The notes beneath the pieces are model-generated. The model did no database searches. It saw only the letters and a list, made by a program, of their open reading frames with translations, and was not told where the DNA came from. The position numbers were made by a program, and so were the translations under genes. 64,000 nucleotides of DNA from Bacteroidia bacterium. Its GTDB lineage: Bacteria > Bacteroidota > Bacteroidia > J057. Shown here piece after piece: positions 1 to 7,673 of this stretch; position 1 is the stretch's first letter; the number at the start of each line of letters is the position of its first letter. The DNA is taken from NCBI GenBank assembly GCA_030430575.1, contig JAUIKF010000016.1:1-64000 (forward strand), read 5' to 3'.

Positions 1-1
1 T

Positions 2-24
2 AGCCCAGGCAATTCGCCTGAGCT
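2..24. repeat. Small imperfect hairpin at window edge
   Basis: Two 9-nt arms (agcccaggc and gcctgagct) with one mismatch surround a 5-nt loop. No T-run follows on either strand, so it is not a clear terminator. It is probably one of the many palindromic intergenic repeats of this genome. Nothing else was seen in bases 1-157. Confidence 0.35.
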
Positions 25-157
25 ACACAAGATAGAACAGCCAATGGCATGCCCTTCTTAAGTTTTAACAAATGTATCGAATTTTTCTCACTTTTTTCTT
101 GCATCGTAACACAGTACCTTGAACCCTCTTCATTAGACCCTTAAACGACTTAAATTC

Positions 158-784
158 TTGAACCCTAAACTCCTTTACTTCGGCGACCCCATGTGCTCCT
201 GGTGCTGGGGCATTACGCCTAGTCTTCAAGCACTGAAGGCACATTTTGCGGGCACGCTTGACTTCGAATTGGTGATGGGCGGCTTGCGCCCTGGCGGTGG
301 CGACCCATGGACAACACAATTCAAAGAAATGCTCCGCGGCCATTGGCAGCATGTACAGCAAGCTTCGGGGCAGCCTTTCAATTATGGGTTGTTCGATATC
401 GATCAATTCAACTACGATACGGAACCTCCTGCAAGGGCCGTCCGCATTGTTCGCGACCTTGTCCCCGAGAAAGAATTTGACTTCTATGAGGCTGTTCAGC
501 GCCGCTTTTTTGTGGATAACGAAGATCCTGGAGAAGCCCAGTTTTATCAGCCTATCTGTACAGAATTGGGGGTTTCATACGCCGATTTTTCTAACCATTT
601 CCCTTCAGATACCTACAAAAAGCTTGTCCGAGAAGACTTCTATAAATCCCAGATGCTGGGCATTCGCGGTTTTCCTACCGTGGTGCTACAGACCGAAAAA
701 GGCATGTCCCTTGTGGCGCAGGGATATGCGACCCAGGAAGTGATGCAAGGGAGGATAGAGGAAAGATTGGAGAACAAGGATTGA
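158..784 (+). CDS. DsbA family protein (FrnE-like thiol-disulfide oxidoreductase)
   Basis: This is a 208-residue thioredoxin-fold protein of the DsbA/FrnE-like group. The CxxC motif is C13-S-W-C16, in the context GDPMCSWCWG, and the expected cis-proline lies in GFPTVV (P173). There is no signal peptide, so it should act in the cytoplasm as a thiol-disulfide exchange or isomerase-like protein; the substrate is unknown. The start is a TTG codon at 158, because an in-frame stop lies at 134-136 and the next ATG would remove the strand before the active site. The last codons (RLENKD-stop) fall inside an interspersed repeat that continues downstream as GAACAAGGATTGAAG. The gene stands alone and faces an MFS gene convergently. 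The family is clear; the precise role is not. Confidence 0.85.
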   Translation: MNPKLLYFGDPMCSWCWGITPSLQALKAHFAGTLDFELVMGGLRPGGGDPWTTQFKEMLRGHWQHVQQASGQPFNYGLFDIDQFNYDTEPPARAVRIVRDLVPEKEFDFYEAVQRRFFVDNEDPGEAQFYQPICTELGVSYADFSNHFPSDTYKKLVREDFYKSQMLGIRGFPTVVLQTEKGMSLVAQGYATQEVMQGRIEERLENKD

Positions 785-970
785 AGAAGGGTAAAGGTAT
801 TTCACTTCTTCACATCTTAAATCATGGGTCTGCTCCGCAAATTCCTTTTTAAAGGAATTTGCCCAATTGCGACGGGTTAAAACCCAGTCGCAATAGTAAG
901 ATAGGCAGAAAAAACTATTGCGACGCGACTTTAGTCCGTCGCAATGAAGGAAAAAGTCAAATTTGACTTT
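769..970. repeat. Cluster of palindromic repeats between convergent genes
   Basis: Several hairpins are stacked here. 769-820 is a copy of the GAACAAGGATTGAAG family. 837-862 is a perfect 12-bp-arm inverted repeat (gcaaattccttt, tt, complement). 867-893 and 916-945 both have ttgcgac / gtcgcaa type arms. 953-970 is a perfect 18-bp palindrome. The region separates the convergent DsbA-like and MFS genes and may serve as a bidirectional terminator, although no long T-run follows any stem. Confidence 0.7.
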
Positions 971-981
971 CCGGAGTGGAC

Positions 982-2175
982 TCAATCATTAATCCTTGTT
1001 CGATATTCGTCAATCTCTTTCTTCCAAAGCGCTATCAGCCCGAAGATCGGCCCTGGCACCAGGAGCCAAAAGAGATAGGCAATCGGGACGTCGCCTATGA
1101 GGTCATTGATGAGTTGGATGCTGAAGATGGTGATGGCGAAGCCGATGCAATTGACGATGGTCAAGGCGGAGCCGATATTGTCTTGAGGCGCGGATTGGGC
1201 CACGAGGGTGGACATCTGGGGAGAGTCTGCGACCACCATCATGCCCCAGAAAAACAAGGCGCCATAGAACCAGAAGGCTGGTAATTGGAACAATAAAGGC
1301 GAAATCAAGCAACATAAGCCTGAGCAAAATAGGGCGACAAAAGCTACCTTTCGGCTACCCATATACGCCGACAAATACCCTCCTAGCATACAAGCCAAGC
1401 CGCCTACGGCGATAACCCCAAAGGCCAGAAAGGATGTTGCTTCTCCTGGAATGCCATGCAATTCTCGATAGGCCAGAATAATGGTAGGGATAAATACCCA
1501 AAAGGCATACAGCTCCCACATGTGTCCAAAGTAGCCAAAGGCTGCTGAGCGAAATCCTTTGTTTTTGAATACTCGAAAAATCGCTGTGAGGTCCAGTTGG
1601 TGGCTCTTTTTGCGGTAGGGGCCGTCGGGCACCCAGATCAGGATCATCAGGCCGCCTGCTACTGCAAAGCCACTCGTTGTGAGTAAAACCGTTTCCCAAG
1701 AGAAGGAACTGGTGAAGGAATTGAGCAAATGGGGAAATGCCTTGCCGAGGACCAAGGCCCCCACCAGAAAGCCCAAAGCTTTGCCCAGGCCACTGCGGTG
1801 GTAGTCTGAGGCGATCTTCATGCCTATGGGATAGATTCCCGCCAACATAAAGCCCGTTAACCCGCGCAATAGCAACAGGCTCACATAGCCTTGCGCCAAA
1901 AAGACAATGGCGACATTGGCCGCAGCGCCGATGAGGGCACTCACAAAGAAGACTTTGGAGGGCGAAAAGCGGTCTGCAATCGTCAGGAAGGCAAATGTCA
2001 ATGTGCCAATGATAAAACCTGCTTGCACGGACGAGATCACCGGTCCGAGCGCATTGTCAGGCAATCCCAAAGACCCTTGCATGCCTTCGACCACGGCATT
2101 GCCTGCAAACCATATCGACGTACAGGCAAATTGAGCGATGGCGATGAGCCAGATGATGTGAGCGGAGCGAGGCAT
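982..2175 (-). CDS. MFS transporter
   Basis: This is a 397-residue polytopic membrane protein with about 12 hydrophobic helices, typical of the major facilitator superfamily. The loop after helix 2 contains an ADRFSPSKV segment corresponding to the MFS A-motif region, and helix 4 carries an LLLLRGLTGFMLAGIYPIG stretch. The overall pattern recalls CynX/NarK-type transporters, but the substrate cannot be read from the sequence. The start is an ATG at 2175. The C-terminus (EYRTRIND-stop) is encoded by DNA matching the GAACAAGGATT repeat family also seen at 775 and 40,890, so the natural stop may have been replaced by a repeat. The gene is monocistronic and converges with the DsbA-like gene. Confidence 0.85.
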   Translation of the reverse strand: MPRSAHIIWLIAIAQFACTSIWFAGNAVVEGMQGSLGLPDNALGPVISSVQAGFIIGTLTFAFLTIADRFSPSKVFFVSALIGAAANVAIVFLAQGYVSLLLLRGLTGFMLAGIYPIGMKIASDYHRSGLGKALGFLVGALVLGKAFPHLLNSFTSSFSWETVLLTTSGFAVAGGLMILIWVPDGPYRKKSHQLDLTAIFRVFKNKGFRSAAFGYFGHMWELYAFWVFIPTIILAYRELHGIPGEATSFLAFGVIAVGGLACMLGGYLSAYMGSRKVAFVALFCSGLCCLISPLLFQLPAFWFYGALFFWGMMVVADSPQMSTLVAQSAPQDNIGSALTIVNCIGFAITIFSIQLINDLIGDVPIAYLFWLLVPGPIFGLIALWKKEIDEYRTRIND

Positions 2176-2502
2176 AGGGGGGAAATGATGAAATGATAGA
2201 ATGAGTAAATGATAAAATGAAAAACGATAACCCCCGATTTACTCATTTATTCATTTTCTCCTTTTATCATTTTCGCCCAAAGTATGAAAAACCAGCTTTC
2301 ACTCCTAAATTTGAGGAGACGGAGAATTGAAATCAGTTCATGAAGGCAATTAGGATAAATAGTCGTTTACCTATGGAAATTTGCCACGGATTGCACGGAT
2401 TTACACAGATTAGGGAAAGAAATCCGTGATAATCTGTGTAATCCGTGGCTTATTCTTCCTTTGTCACCAAAGTCCTTGATGAATCTACAAATGATAATAA
2501 AA
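2176..2502. other. Intergenic region with GCCACGGATT inverted repeat
   Basis: This divergent spacer lies between the MFS gene and the beta-helix lipoprotein. 2184-2275 is AT-rich with an imperfect self-complementary ATGATAAAATGA / TCATTTTATCAT character. 2391-2451 is an inverted repeat with arms beginning gccacggattgcacggat and ending atccgtggc; a second copy lies at 6279-6347. No convincing TAnnTTTG promoter was found for either gene. Confidence 0.6.
2391..2451. repeat. Interspersed inverted repeat (GCCACGGATT family), copy 1
   Basis: The arms are gccacggatt and aatccgtggc, with extended imperfect pairing between cacggatttacacagatt and aatctgtgtaatccgtg. The same arms and a similar internal sequence occur at 6279-6347, so this is a dispersed element and not a gene-specific terminator. 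Confidence 0.75.
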
Positions 2503-4134
2503 ATGAAAGTAGGAGGCTATTTTAGCATAATTTTCAAACTTGTTTTAGGGGGATGGGTGCTAGGCTTACTCGCTTGCGAGTCATCGGACTCCGCTCAGCG
2601 CGCGCCTGTCGTCGCCGCCAATTACGAAACTGATACCGTGACGGGAGAATCCTTTACCTTTGACCCCAATGCCCCCAGGAAGCATACATTTGATCGAATT
2701 GATTCCTATTTTTACCCCCTCAATCCGCCCGCCTATATCGGTGATCAGCGTTTCAGTTCTGTGAATGCTGCGGTAGATTCTGCGCAAGCGGGAGATGTCA
2801 TTTCTATCGGTGTGGGGATCTATACTGAGCCGTTGGTGATTGAAGGGAAAAAGAATCTGACGCTTCAGGCCGATAAGGCGCCTGCCTATTTTCTTGTCCC
2901 CATGGGAAATCAGGCAGTAGCTCAACTTACGGATGCAGAAGACATCCAATTGGTCAATCTGTACTTTCGCCATGACACCAGATCCCTAAGGATTGCAAGG
3001 ATTCGGCGTAGTAGTACGGTACAGGTGTTGCGGAGTGCCAATATTACGTTTGATCATTGCTATATCAACGGATCTTTCTTCTCAGGCCTTGACACGGATC
3101 GTATTTTTGGCAAATTCACTTTGCGCGAAACCATTATTGAAGAGTCGAGCATACGTGCTTTGCTGATAGACAAAACCGGCGATATTGATAGTTTGATTAT
3201 CGATAAATGCCTTCTGATAAATGGAGGAATCATTAATTTCAAAGCAGCTAGCAGAGACAAATTATCATTTGTTCAATTCACCCATAATCACGTTGACCGA
3301 TTGAATGTAGGGCTATATGAAGAGTTTCGTTTATTGAAAAAAAAGACGGCTACCGTTTTGCAGGAAGGTAATAGTGGGGAAAGTGCTAATTCCTCCGTGC
3401 CTACAGAAAAATGGCCTTGGAAGCCATCTCCTGACTTTATCCACGCCTCCGTCGATAGCGCCGCTGCCTATCCCCTTATCAGCCAAGGGCTGATCGATAA
3501 CAGCCCCGTTCCCACACGTGGCGCATTGAGCGTTTTCTACCCTGCCCATATCGAAAGTGTTCCCGACTGGGTCAAGGACGGCAGCGCCGTATTTGCGCCT
3601 TGCTTCAACGGCAATTTGACCCCTGTCAAATTGGAGGTGAAAGTGAAAAATGAAATTTCCTGTGACGACGATTCTCTGGCCTTTTACAGCGTCAATCTCA
3701 ACTGTCCAGCCCCCTTTTTCTTCAAACTTTCCCCTTTCCCTCTAGGTGAAATCCCCCTGCCCAATGTCGAACGCCTCGGCGACTATCATTGGCGACTATA
3801 CCTCAAGGGCAAGTCCTATGACCTGCGTATGCTCCGCAGCGCCTATGCCGACGGCAAATATTATGGAGAGACCTGCTCTTACAATATGATCTTGACCACT
3901 GACGAAGGGGCACGCCAGCTTTATCATTTTGCGGATAATCCCCGCTATATGGACCGCCCAGGCCTTTCCTGGGCTGGCGACATCAACCACGACGGTCACC
4001 TCGACCTGTGGATGAACCTCGGCATGGCCGAAGGCCGTGGCAACCTCGCCCTATTCATCTCCCACACCGATAAAGCTACCGGGAAAGTCATTTACATGGT
4101 GGTGTATGTGCCGGTGGAAGTGACGATATGTTGA
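2503..4134 (+). CDS. Lipoprotein with right-handed beta-helix domain
   Basis: This is a predicted lipoprotein. The N-terminus has a hydrophobic stretch ending in the lipobox GLLAC, so it should be lipidated and anchored in the outer membrane. Of several in-frame starts (TTG 2461, ATG 2479, 2491, 2503), 2503 gives a signal peptide of normal length (24 residues before the Cys). The middle part reads as a parallel beta-helix of pectate-lyase type: an AAVDSAQAGDVISIGVGIYT opening, then short repeating strand motifs such as LTLQADKAP, ANITFDHCYI and LIIDKCLLING. The last third contains a D-I-N-H-D-G-H-L-D-L segment like the calcium-binding DxNxDG loops of FG-GAP/dockerin repeats. No catalytic residues could be assigned. 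A surface polysaccharide-binding or lyase-like role is possible but inferred. Confidence 0.7.
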   Translation: MKVGGYFSIIFKLVLGGWVLGLLACESSDSAQRAPVVAANYETDTVTGESFTFDPNAPRKHTFDRIDSYFYPLNPPAYIGDQRFSSVNAAVDSAQAGDVISIGVGIYTEPLVIEGKKNLTLQADKAPAYFLVPMGNQAVAQLTDAEDIQLVNLYFRHDTRSLRIARIRRSSTVQVLRSANITFDHCYINGSFFSGLDTDRIFGKFTLRETIIEESSIRALLIDKTGDIDSLIIDKCLLINGGIINFKAASRDKLSFVQFTHNHVDRLNVGLYEEFRLLKKKTATVLQEGNSGESANSSVPTEKWPWKPSPDFIHASVDSAAAYPLISQGLIDNSPVPTRGALSVFYPAHIESVPDWVKDGSAVFAPCFNGNLTPVKLEVKVKNEISCDDDSLAFYSVNLNCPAPFFFKLSPFPLGEIPLPNVERLGDYHWRLYLKGKSYDLRMLRSAYADGKYYGETCSYNMILTTDEGARQLYHFADNPRYMDRPGLSWAGDINHDGHLDLWMNLGMAEGRGNLALFISHTDKATGKVIYMVVYVPVEVTIC

Positions 4135-4149
4135 GAGACCGAAGGCAGA

Positions 4150-4304
4150 ATAAAGTAAAAATAACGAACAAGGATTTGAAAAGTGAAAAGGAAGAGAAAC
4201 CCTCGACTTTTAGACATCTTTCCCTTTTTACTTCCCTTCGGCGGACTCAGGACATGCCTTGTTTCTTGTTAATTATTTTTACTTCCTCCCATTCTCAATT
4301 CCCC
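4150..4304. repeat. AGTAAAAATAAC...GTTAATTATTTTTACTT hairpin element
   Basis: This long imperfect inverted repeat lies between convergent genes, with arms agtaaaaataacgaacaagg (from about 4153) and ccttgtttcttgttaattat continuing into tttacttcc (to about 4287). It encloses cttcggcggactcaggacatg, a dispersed motif that recurs near 18,286. Similar arms occur at 7189-7275 and 34,731-34,836. Confidence 0.6.
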
Positions 4305-5348
4305 CTACTCCTCCTTATGAAAATACACCTTATAATACCCCATCTGTAGCTTCTCATCAAATCCCCGTTCGATATAATCGGTGTCGGCCTTGGAAGGGAT
4401 GCGAATCTCGATGCCCGTATCGAGCTTGATGCGGTCCTTGAAGCGGCGGCGCGCTTCGCGCACCGCTTGGCGTGAGACCACGAAGCCTTCTTCTCCGCTG
4501 AGTTCATGCGTCTCCTCGTATTTCTCCCGATAGTTTTTAAACAACTCCTTATAGCCTTCCTGAAGCGGCAAAACCGTCATTTCGAACTCTTCAGGGTCAA
4601 ATTCCTTGGCCTGGGAAAAATAGGAGAGAGAGTTGTTCATGAAGATGACTTGCTCCTTTTTGGGTTCGGTGGCGTAGACTTCCTCGACGAAATCTGCACA
4701 AAGGTTGATATACCCTTCCGTGTGGAAGCTGTCGTCCTGGATGCGCTGGACATGCATAAAATCGTCCATCCAGTATTGGGCTTCTTGGGAATTGGTATCG
4801 TGGATAAAAAGGCTATAGCCGTCATCGCCAAAGGTGTTGAAGATAAGCGCGCCCTTGTCGAGCTTCTTGACATTGATGCCTTGCTCATGGGTGAGGCTAA
4901 CGGCCTCTTCGGTCGCATCTGGACGCAGGTAGACGTCCTTATTTTCGGATTTGAAAATGCCGACGGCATCCATCATGACTTCGTCGATGAAGCAGCCAGT
5001 GAATAGGGCTACGTATAGTTCGCCAGGCTTAATATTGGGGTGGGTAGACTGTGCGTAGAGGTGCTTGAGGATACTCACGGAATGAGCCAATAGACCTGCC
5101 CGCTTACTGTCGAAGATCGCCGTGGAGTAGGTATAGACTTCGTTGAGACTGAGGTCGGTCTCATGGGTGAATTGCCAGAAGTAGTCGTGCTTTTTGAACG
5201 GAGAAAGGAAGTAGTCTTCGAGAATAGGCCCGATCTCTTCATTGAGGTCAAATAGGGTAGGCGAGGCGATGAAGCCTTCGTTGTGGAGCTTATTGCCCAC
5301 TTTGTGCACGGCGAGGGCGGCGAGTTTTGCTTCTGAGAGATCAACCAT
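4305..5348 (-). CDS. Nucleoid-associated protein, NdpA/YejK family (37 kDa)
   Basis: This 347-residue protein matches the NA37/NdpA family (YejK in Enterobacteria). It opens with a conserved LAALAVHKVGNK segment, has the central FTGCFIDEVMMDAVGIFK region, and a basic RQAVREARRRFKDRIKLD stretch near the C-terminus. The family binds DNA and is linked to the nucleoid; in Bacteroidota the biochemical role is little studied. The start is an ATG at 5348 and the length is normal for the family. It has no operon partner, being flanked by a hairpin repeat on one side and a 644-bp repeat-rich spacer on the other. Family members often sit in mobile or defence islands, but nothing nearby suggests that here. 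Confidence 0.85.
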   Translation of the reverse strand: MVDLSEAKLAALAVHKVGNKLHNEGFIASPTLFDLNEEIGPILEDYFLSPFKKHDYFWQFTHETDLSLNEVYTYSTAIFDSKRAGLLAHSVSILKHLYAQSTHPNIKPGELYVALFTGCFIDEVMMDAVGIFKSENKDVYLRPDATEEAVSLTHEQGINVKKLDKGALIFNTFGDDGYSLFIHDTNSQEAQYWMDDFMHVQRIQDDSFHTEGYINLCADFVEEVYATEPKKEQVIFMNNSLSYFSQAKEFDPEEFEMTVLPLQEGYKELFKNYREKYEETHELSGEEGFVVSRQAVREARRRFKDRIKLDTGIEIRIPSKADTDYIERGFDEKLQMGYYKVYFHKEE

Positions 5349-5992
5349 GGGGGATAATGAAAAATTAAGAATGGAGAATTAAGAATGAAAAATGAATGAA
5401 CAGTCTTAATACAGTGTAACCAAAATTTTTCGCTATAACAGCCTTGCTGTCATTTCGACAACTGGAGGCTTTGCGGAGGGAGGAGAAATCTAACAATGTG
5501 GTCTAGAAATCTGGAAATAACCACTCGAAAGGGCGTTTTAGATTTCTCCCGTTGGTCGAAATGACAACTTTGTTGTAAGAACGTAGAAATTTAAATTACA
5601 CTGTACTTAATGATTAATTTATCTGAACCATAAAAGAAATATAAGGACATAAAAGGGCCTCAAAGGGCATTCTTATATGATCTTATCTGCCTTTTAATGG
5701 TTTTTCAGTGGAAAAATGAAGTCCACTTTTGGTCAAAAATGATTTTGGAGGAAGTGCTTGCAAGATGGGGAAAATCTGGTGGTTTTCTAGGATAAATAAG
5801 GATTTTTTTCACCCTTACTGATTTACTTCCAGGCAGGGTTTTACGACTTTGATTAATAGCAGCATGTAGCGAAAACGACTTTCATTTATCACCTATTCAC
5901 CCCACAAAAATTTCACCTATTATTGCATTAATGTCTCTCCTCCCTTAGTCCGCTAATCTTCTCTTTTTTTACCATTAATATCTTCGATCATT
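5349..5992. other. Repeat-rich intergenic region
   Basis: This 644-bp region has no gene. It holds an AATTAAGAATGGAGAATT pyrimidine/purine-rich motif (5363-5398), a nested inverted-repeat element (5405-5612), and an imperfect AACCATAAAAG / CTTTTAATGGTT hairpin (5627-5710). 5711-5992 is AT-rich unique-looking sequence that presumably carries the promoter of the next small gene. TATCTTCG just before the start codon resembles the -7 box with one mismatch. Confidence 0.6.
5405..5612. repeat. Nested MITE-like element with TGTCATTTCGAC ends
   Basis: The outer arms are cttaatacagtgtaa (5405-5419) and ttacactgtacttaa (near 5597-5611). The inner arms are tgtcatttcgac (5448 on) and gtcgaaatgaca (to 5566), and between them lie paired ggagaaatcta / tagatttctcc blocks. 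Related copies occur at 34,366-34,436 (left half only) and 50,553-50,659 (opposite orientation). It has no coding capacity, so if it is mobile it must be moved in trans. Confidence 0.75.
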
Positions 5993-6235
5993 ATGATTAC
6001 CTATATATTAGGCTCTGTCCAATTATTTCCCTACTACGCAGCCCCACAGGGCTGGATGCCATGTGATGGCAGACGATTGCCGATTGCGTCCAATCAAGCA
6101 CTATTCTCCCTTATTGGCCCCATTTATGGCGAAGATGGGACTTCCTTTTCCCTGCCCGATTATAAAAACGATGCGCCAGAAGCGCATATGGCTTACTATA
6201 TTTGTGTGGAGGGGGAATATCCTGTGAGGAATTAG
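5993..6235 (+). CDS. Mini phage-tail-collar domain protein
   Basis: This is an 80-residue protein. Residues 6-60 match the tail collar domain (PF07484 type) of MdpB-like 'microcystin-dependent' proteins: LGSVQLFPYYAAPQGWMPCD, then G-R-R-L-P-I-x-S-N-x-A-L-F-S-L-I-G and GxDGxxxFxLPD. Usual family members are about 170-180 residues. Here the collar is followed directly by MAYYICVEGEYPVRN, which corresponds to the normal C-terminal end (typically IxLQGxFPSRN). The middle of a standard protein is therefore missing while both ends remain, so this looks like a compact functional form rather than random truncation. No phage genes surround it. The role is unknown; collar proteins of this class are often part of contractile injection or surface structures. 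Confidence 0.75.
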   Translation: MITYILGSVQLFPYYAAPQGWMPCDGRRLPIASNQALFSLIGPIYGEDGTSFSLPDYKNDAPEAHMAYYICVEGEYPVRN

Positions 6236-6242
6236 GAAGATT

Positions 6243-6260
6243 AGGCTCTTTGAGCCTTTT
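6243..6260 (+). terminator. Short hairpin with T-run after the collar gene
   Basis: The stem aggctc / gagcct has a 3-nt loop and is followed by four Ts, 8 nt after the stop codon of the collar gene. The stem is only 6 bp, so this is a plausible but weak intrinsic terminator. Confidence 0.45.
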
Positions 6261-6278
6261 AGTGGAGGGGAAAGGATA

Positions 6279-6347
6279 AGCCACGGATTACACGGATTTT
6301 CACGGATTTTTTTTCTTTAATTTGTGCCAATCTGTGAAATCCGTGGC
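6279..6347. repeat. Interspersed inverted repeat (GCCACGGATT family), copy 2
   Basis: The arms gccacggattacacggat and gaaatccgtggc flank a T-rich centre. It matches the element at 2391-2451 in arms and internal spacing. Confidence 0.75.
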
Positions 6348-6393
6348 AAATCTCTTGATTTTCATATTCCTCAAAAAACGTGTTCTTTTGACC

Positions 6394-7185
6394 ATGAAAA
6401 GAAATAAGCTCCTCCTCTCCATTCCCATTCTCACTCTCACTCCCACTCTCACACTTCTTCTCCTCCTCTCTTGCCAGAAGCCGCCATCGGGGCCTGCCAG
6501 TTACGACGTCAGGTACCCAGAAGCCCTCATCAAAGTTCTGGATGCCCATGGTGGCCTCCAGGCCTGGCGCAAGATGCAGGCGCTTACCTTTGATATCGTC
6601 GAGGAGGAAGGCAATGAAACCCACACCATCGACCTACACAAGCGGTGGGACCGCATCGATGCCCCGTCCCACTCGATGGGCTATGATGGCACCGAACTAT
6701 GGCTGAAAGCCGATACCTCCTATAAGGGCAGACCCGCCTTCTCCCACAACCTGATGTTCTATTTCTTCGCCATGCCCTTCGTGCTGGCAGATGAAGGAAT
6801 TACGTATTCCGTAGCAGACACCATCGTCCATAAGGACCAATCCTACCCAGGCATCAAAATCGCCTTTAATGAAGGGGTGGGGGCAAGTTCACTGGACGAA
6901 TATATCTTGTACTATGACCCTGAAACCTACCAGATGACCTGGCTGGCATATACCGCTACTTATTTTGTGCAGGAAAAACGGACTACTTTCAATTGGATTC
7001 ACTACCAAGACTGGATCACAGTGGACGGCTTGCTGCTCCCCCAGACACTTCAGTGGCATAAAAAAAGCCAAAACCGATTCACCCCTAGAAGAGACCCTGT
7101 CACGTTTGACCAAGTCAAACTTTCGTCAACTCCACACGACCCGTCGGTGTTTAAGCGGCCCGAAGGGGCGGAGGTGGTGGAGTAG
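6394..7185 (+). CDS. Lipoprotein resembling the DUF6503 family
   Basis: This is a predicted lipoprotein of 263 residues. The signal peptide is Lys/Arg-rich and then Leu/Thr-rich and ends in the lipobox LLSC; ATG 6394 is preferred over the upstream TTG 6322 because only it gives a normal signal peptide. The mature part begins YPEALIKVLDAHGGLQAWRK, an opening typical of Bacteroidota periplasmic proteins that bind lipid-like ligands and are annotated DUF6503 (LolA/LppX-like cup fold suspected). It contains the segments MGYDGTELWLKAD and YYDPETYQMTWLAY. The function is unknown. It could belong to the operon with the DUF4212/symporter genes 120 bp downstream, but a hairpin repeat separates them. 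Confidence 0.65.
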   Translation: MKRNKLLLSIPILTLTPTLTLLLLLSCQKPPSGPASYDVRYPEALIKVLDAHGGLQAWRKMQALTFDIVEEEGNETHTIDLHKRWDRIDAPSHSMGYDGTELWLKADTSYKGRPAFSHNLMFYFFAMPFVLADEGITYSVADTIVHKDQSYPGIKIAFNEGVGASSLDEYILYYDPETYQMTWLAYTATYFVQEKRTTFNWIHYQDWITVDGLLLPQTLQWHKKSQNRFTPRRDPVTFDQVKLSSTPHDPSVFKRPEGAEVVE

Positions 7186-7308
7186 GAGGAGAAAGTAAAA
7201 ATGAAGAATACACAACAAGGAAGTAAAAAATAGCATCTCTTTGATCGCCCTTTTTTCTTTTTTATTTCTTGTTATTTATTTGTCCTTTCATCGCCTATCT
7301 TTAGCCTT

Positions 7309-7542
7309 ATGAATCAAAACAAACGCAACGAATACTGGAGAAAGAATATTCGCTATGTGCTGATCCTATTGGCGATATGGTTCACCGTTTCTTATGGTTT
7401 TGGCATTTTGCTGGCAGATAAGCTAGGGAAAGTGGGGTTTTGGTTTGCCCAGCAAGGGTCAATCTACGTCTTTGTCATCTTGATCTTTGTCTATGTATAT
7501 CTGATGAATAGGCTGGACAAGGCATATGATGTGGATGAATGA
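7309..7542 (+). CDS. DUF4212 small membrane subunit of sodium:solute symporter
   Basis: This 77-residue protein has two transmembrane helices (about residues 16-36 and 46-68) and fits DUF4212: it opens NEYWRKNIRYVLILLAIWF and ends YLMNRLDKAYDV. In this family the small protein is nearly always encoded just upstream of an SLC5-type symporter, as here (131 bp before the 573-residue symporter), and is thought to be a small accessory subunit. The start is the ATG at 7309; TATCTTTA at 7296-7303 resembles the Bacteroidota -7 box with one mismatch. Together with the following symporter and acetyl-CoA synthetase it forms an acetate or short-chain carboxylate uptake and activation module. Confidence 0.9.
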   Translation: MNQNKRNEYWRKNIRYVLILLAIWFTVSYGFGILLADKLGKVGFWFAQQGSIYVFVILIFVYVYLMNRLDKAYDVDE

Positions 7543-7673
7543 AGAATTATTGATTGATAAATTGATTAATTAGTAATTGTAGAACAATGAACTAATCAAT
7601 TGAATATCAATTGCTTAATAATTTCCTTCGAATCAATAATCACTCAATCAGTAATCAATAATTTCTCCCGTCC
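7543..7673. repeat. AT-rich inverted repeat between DUF4212 and symporter genes
   Basis: gaagaattattgattgat and atcaataatttc form long imperfect arms around a centre with caatgaactaatcaattg and related self-complementary words. It probably folds in the mRNA between two genes of one operon. Confidence 0.5.

Noticed and set aside
1-50. tRNA-like D-arm sequence on the minus strand (GTAGCTCAGGCG...)
   Set aside because: No acceptor, anticodon or T-arm with GGTTCGA could be found around it; it is a simple hairpin.
2461-2502. TTG start for the beta-helix lipoprotein
   Set aside because: It would put 38 residues before the lipobox Cys; ATG 2503 gives a normal signal peptide.
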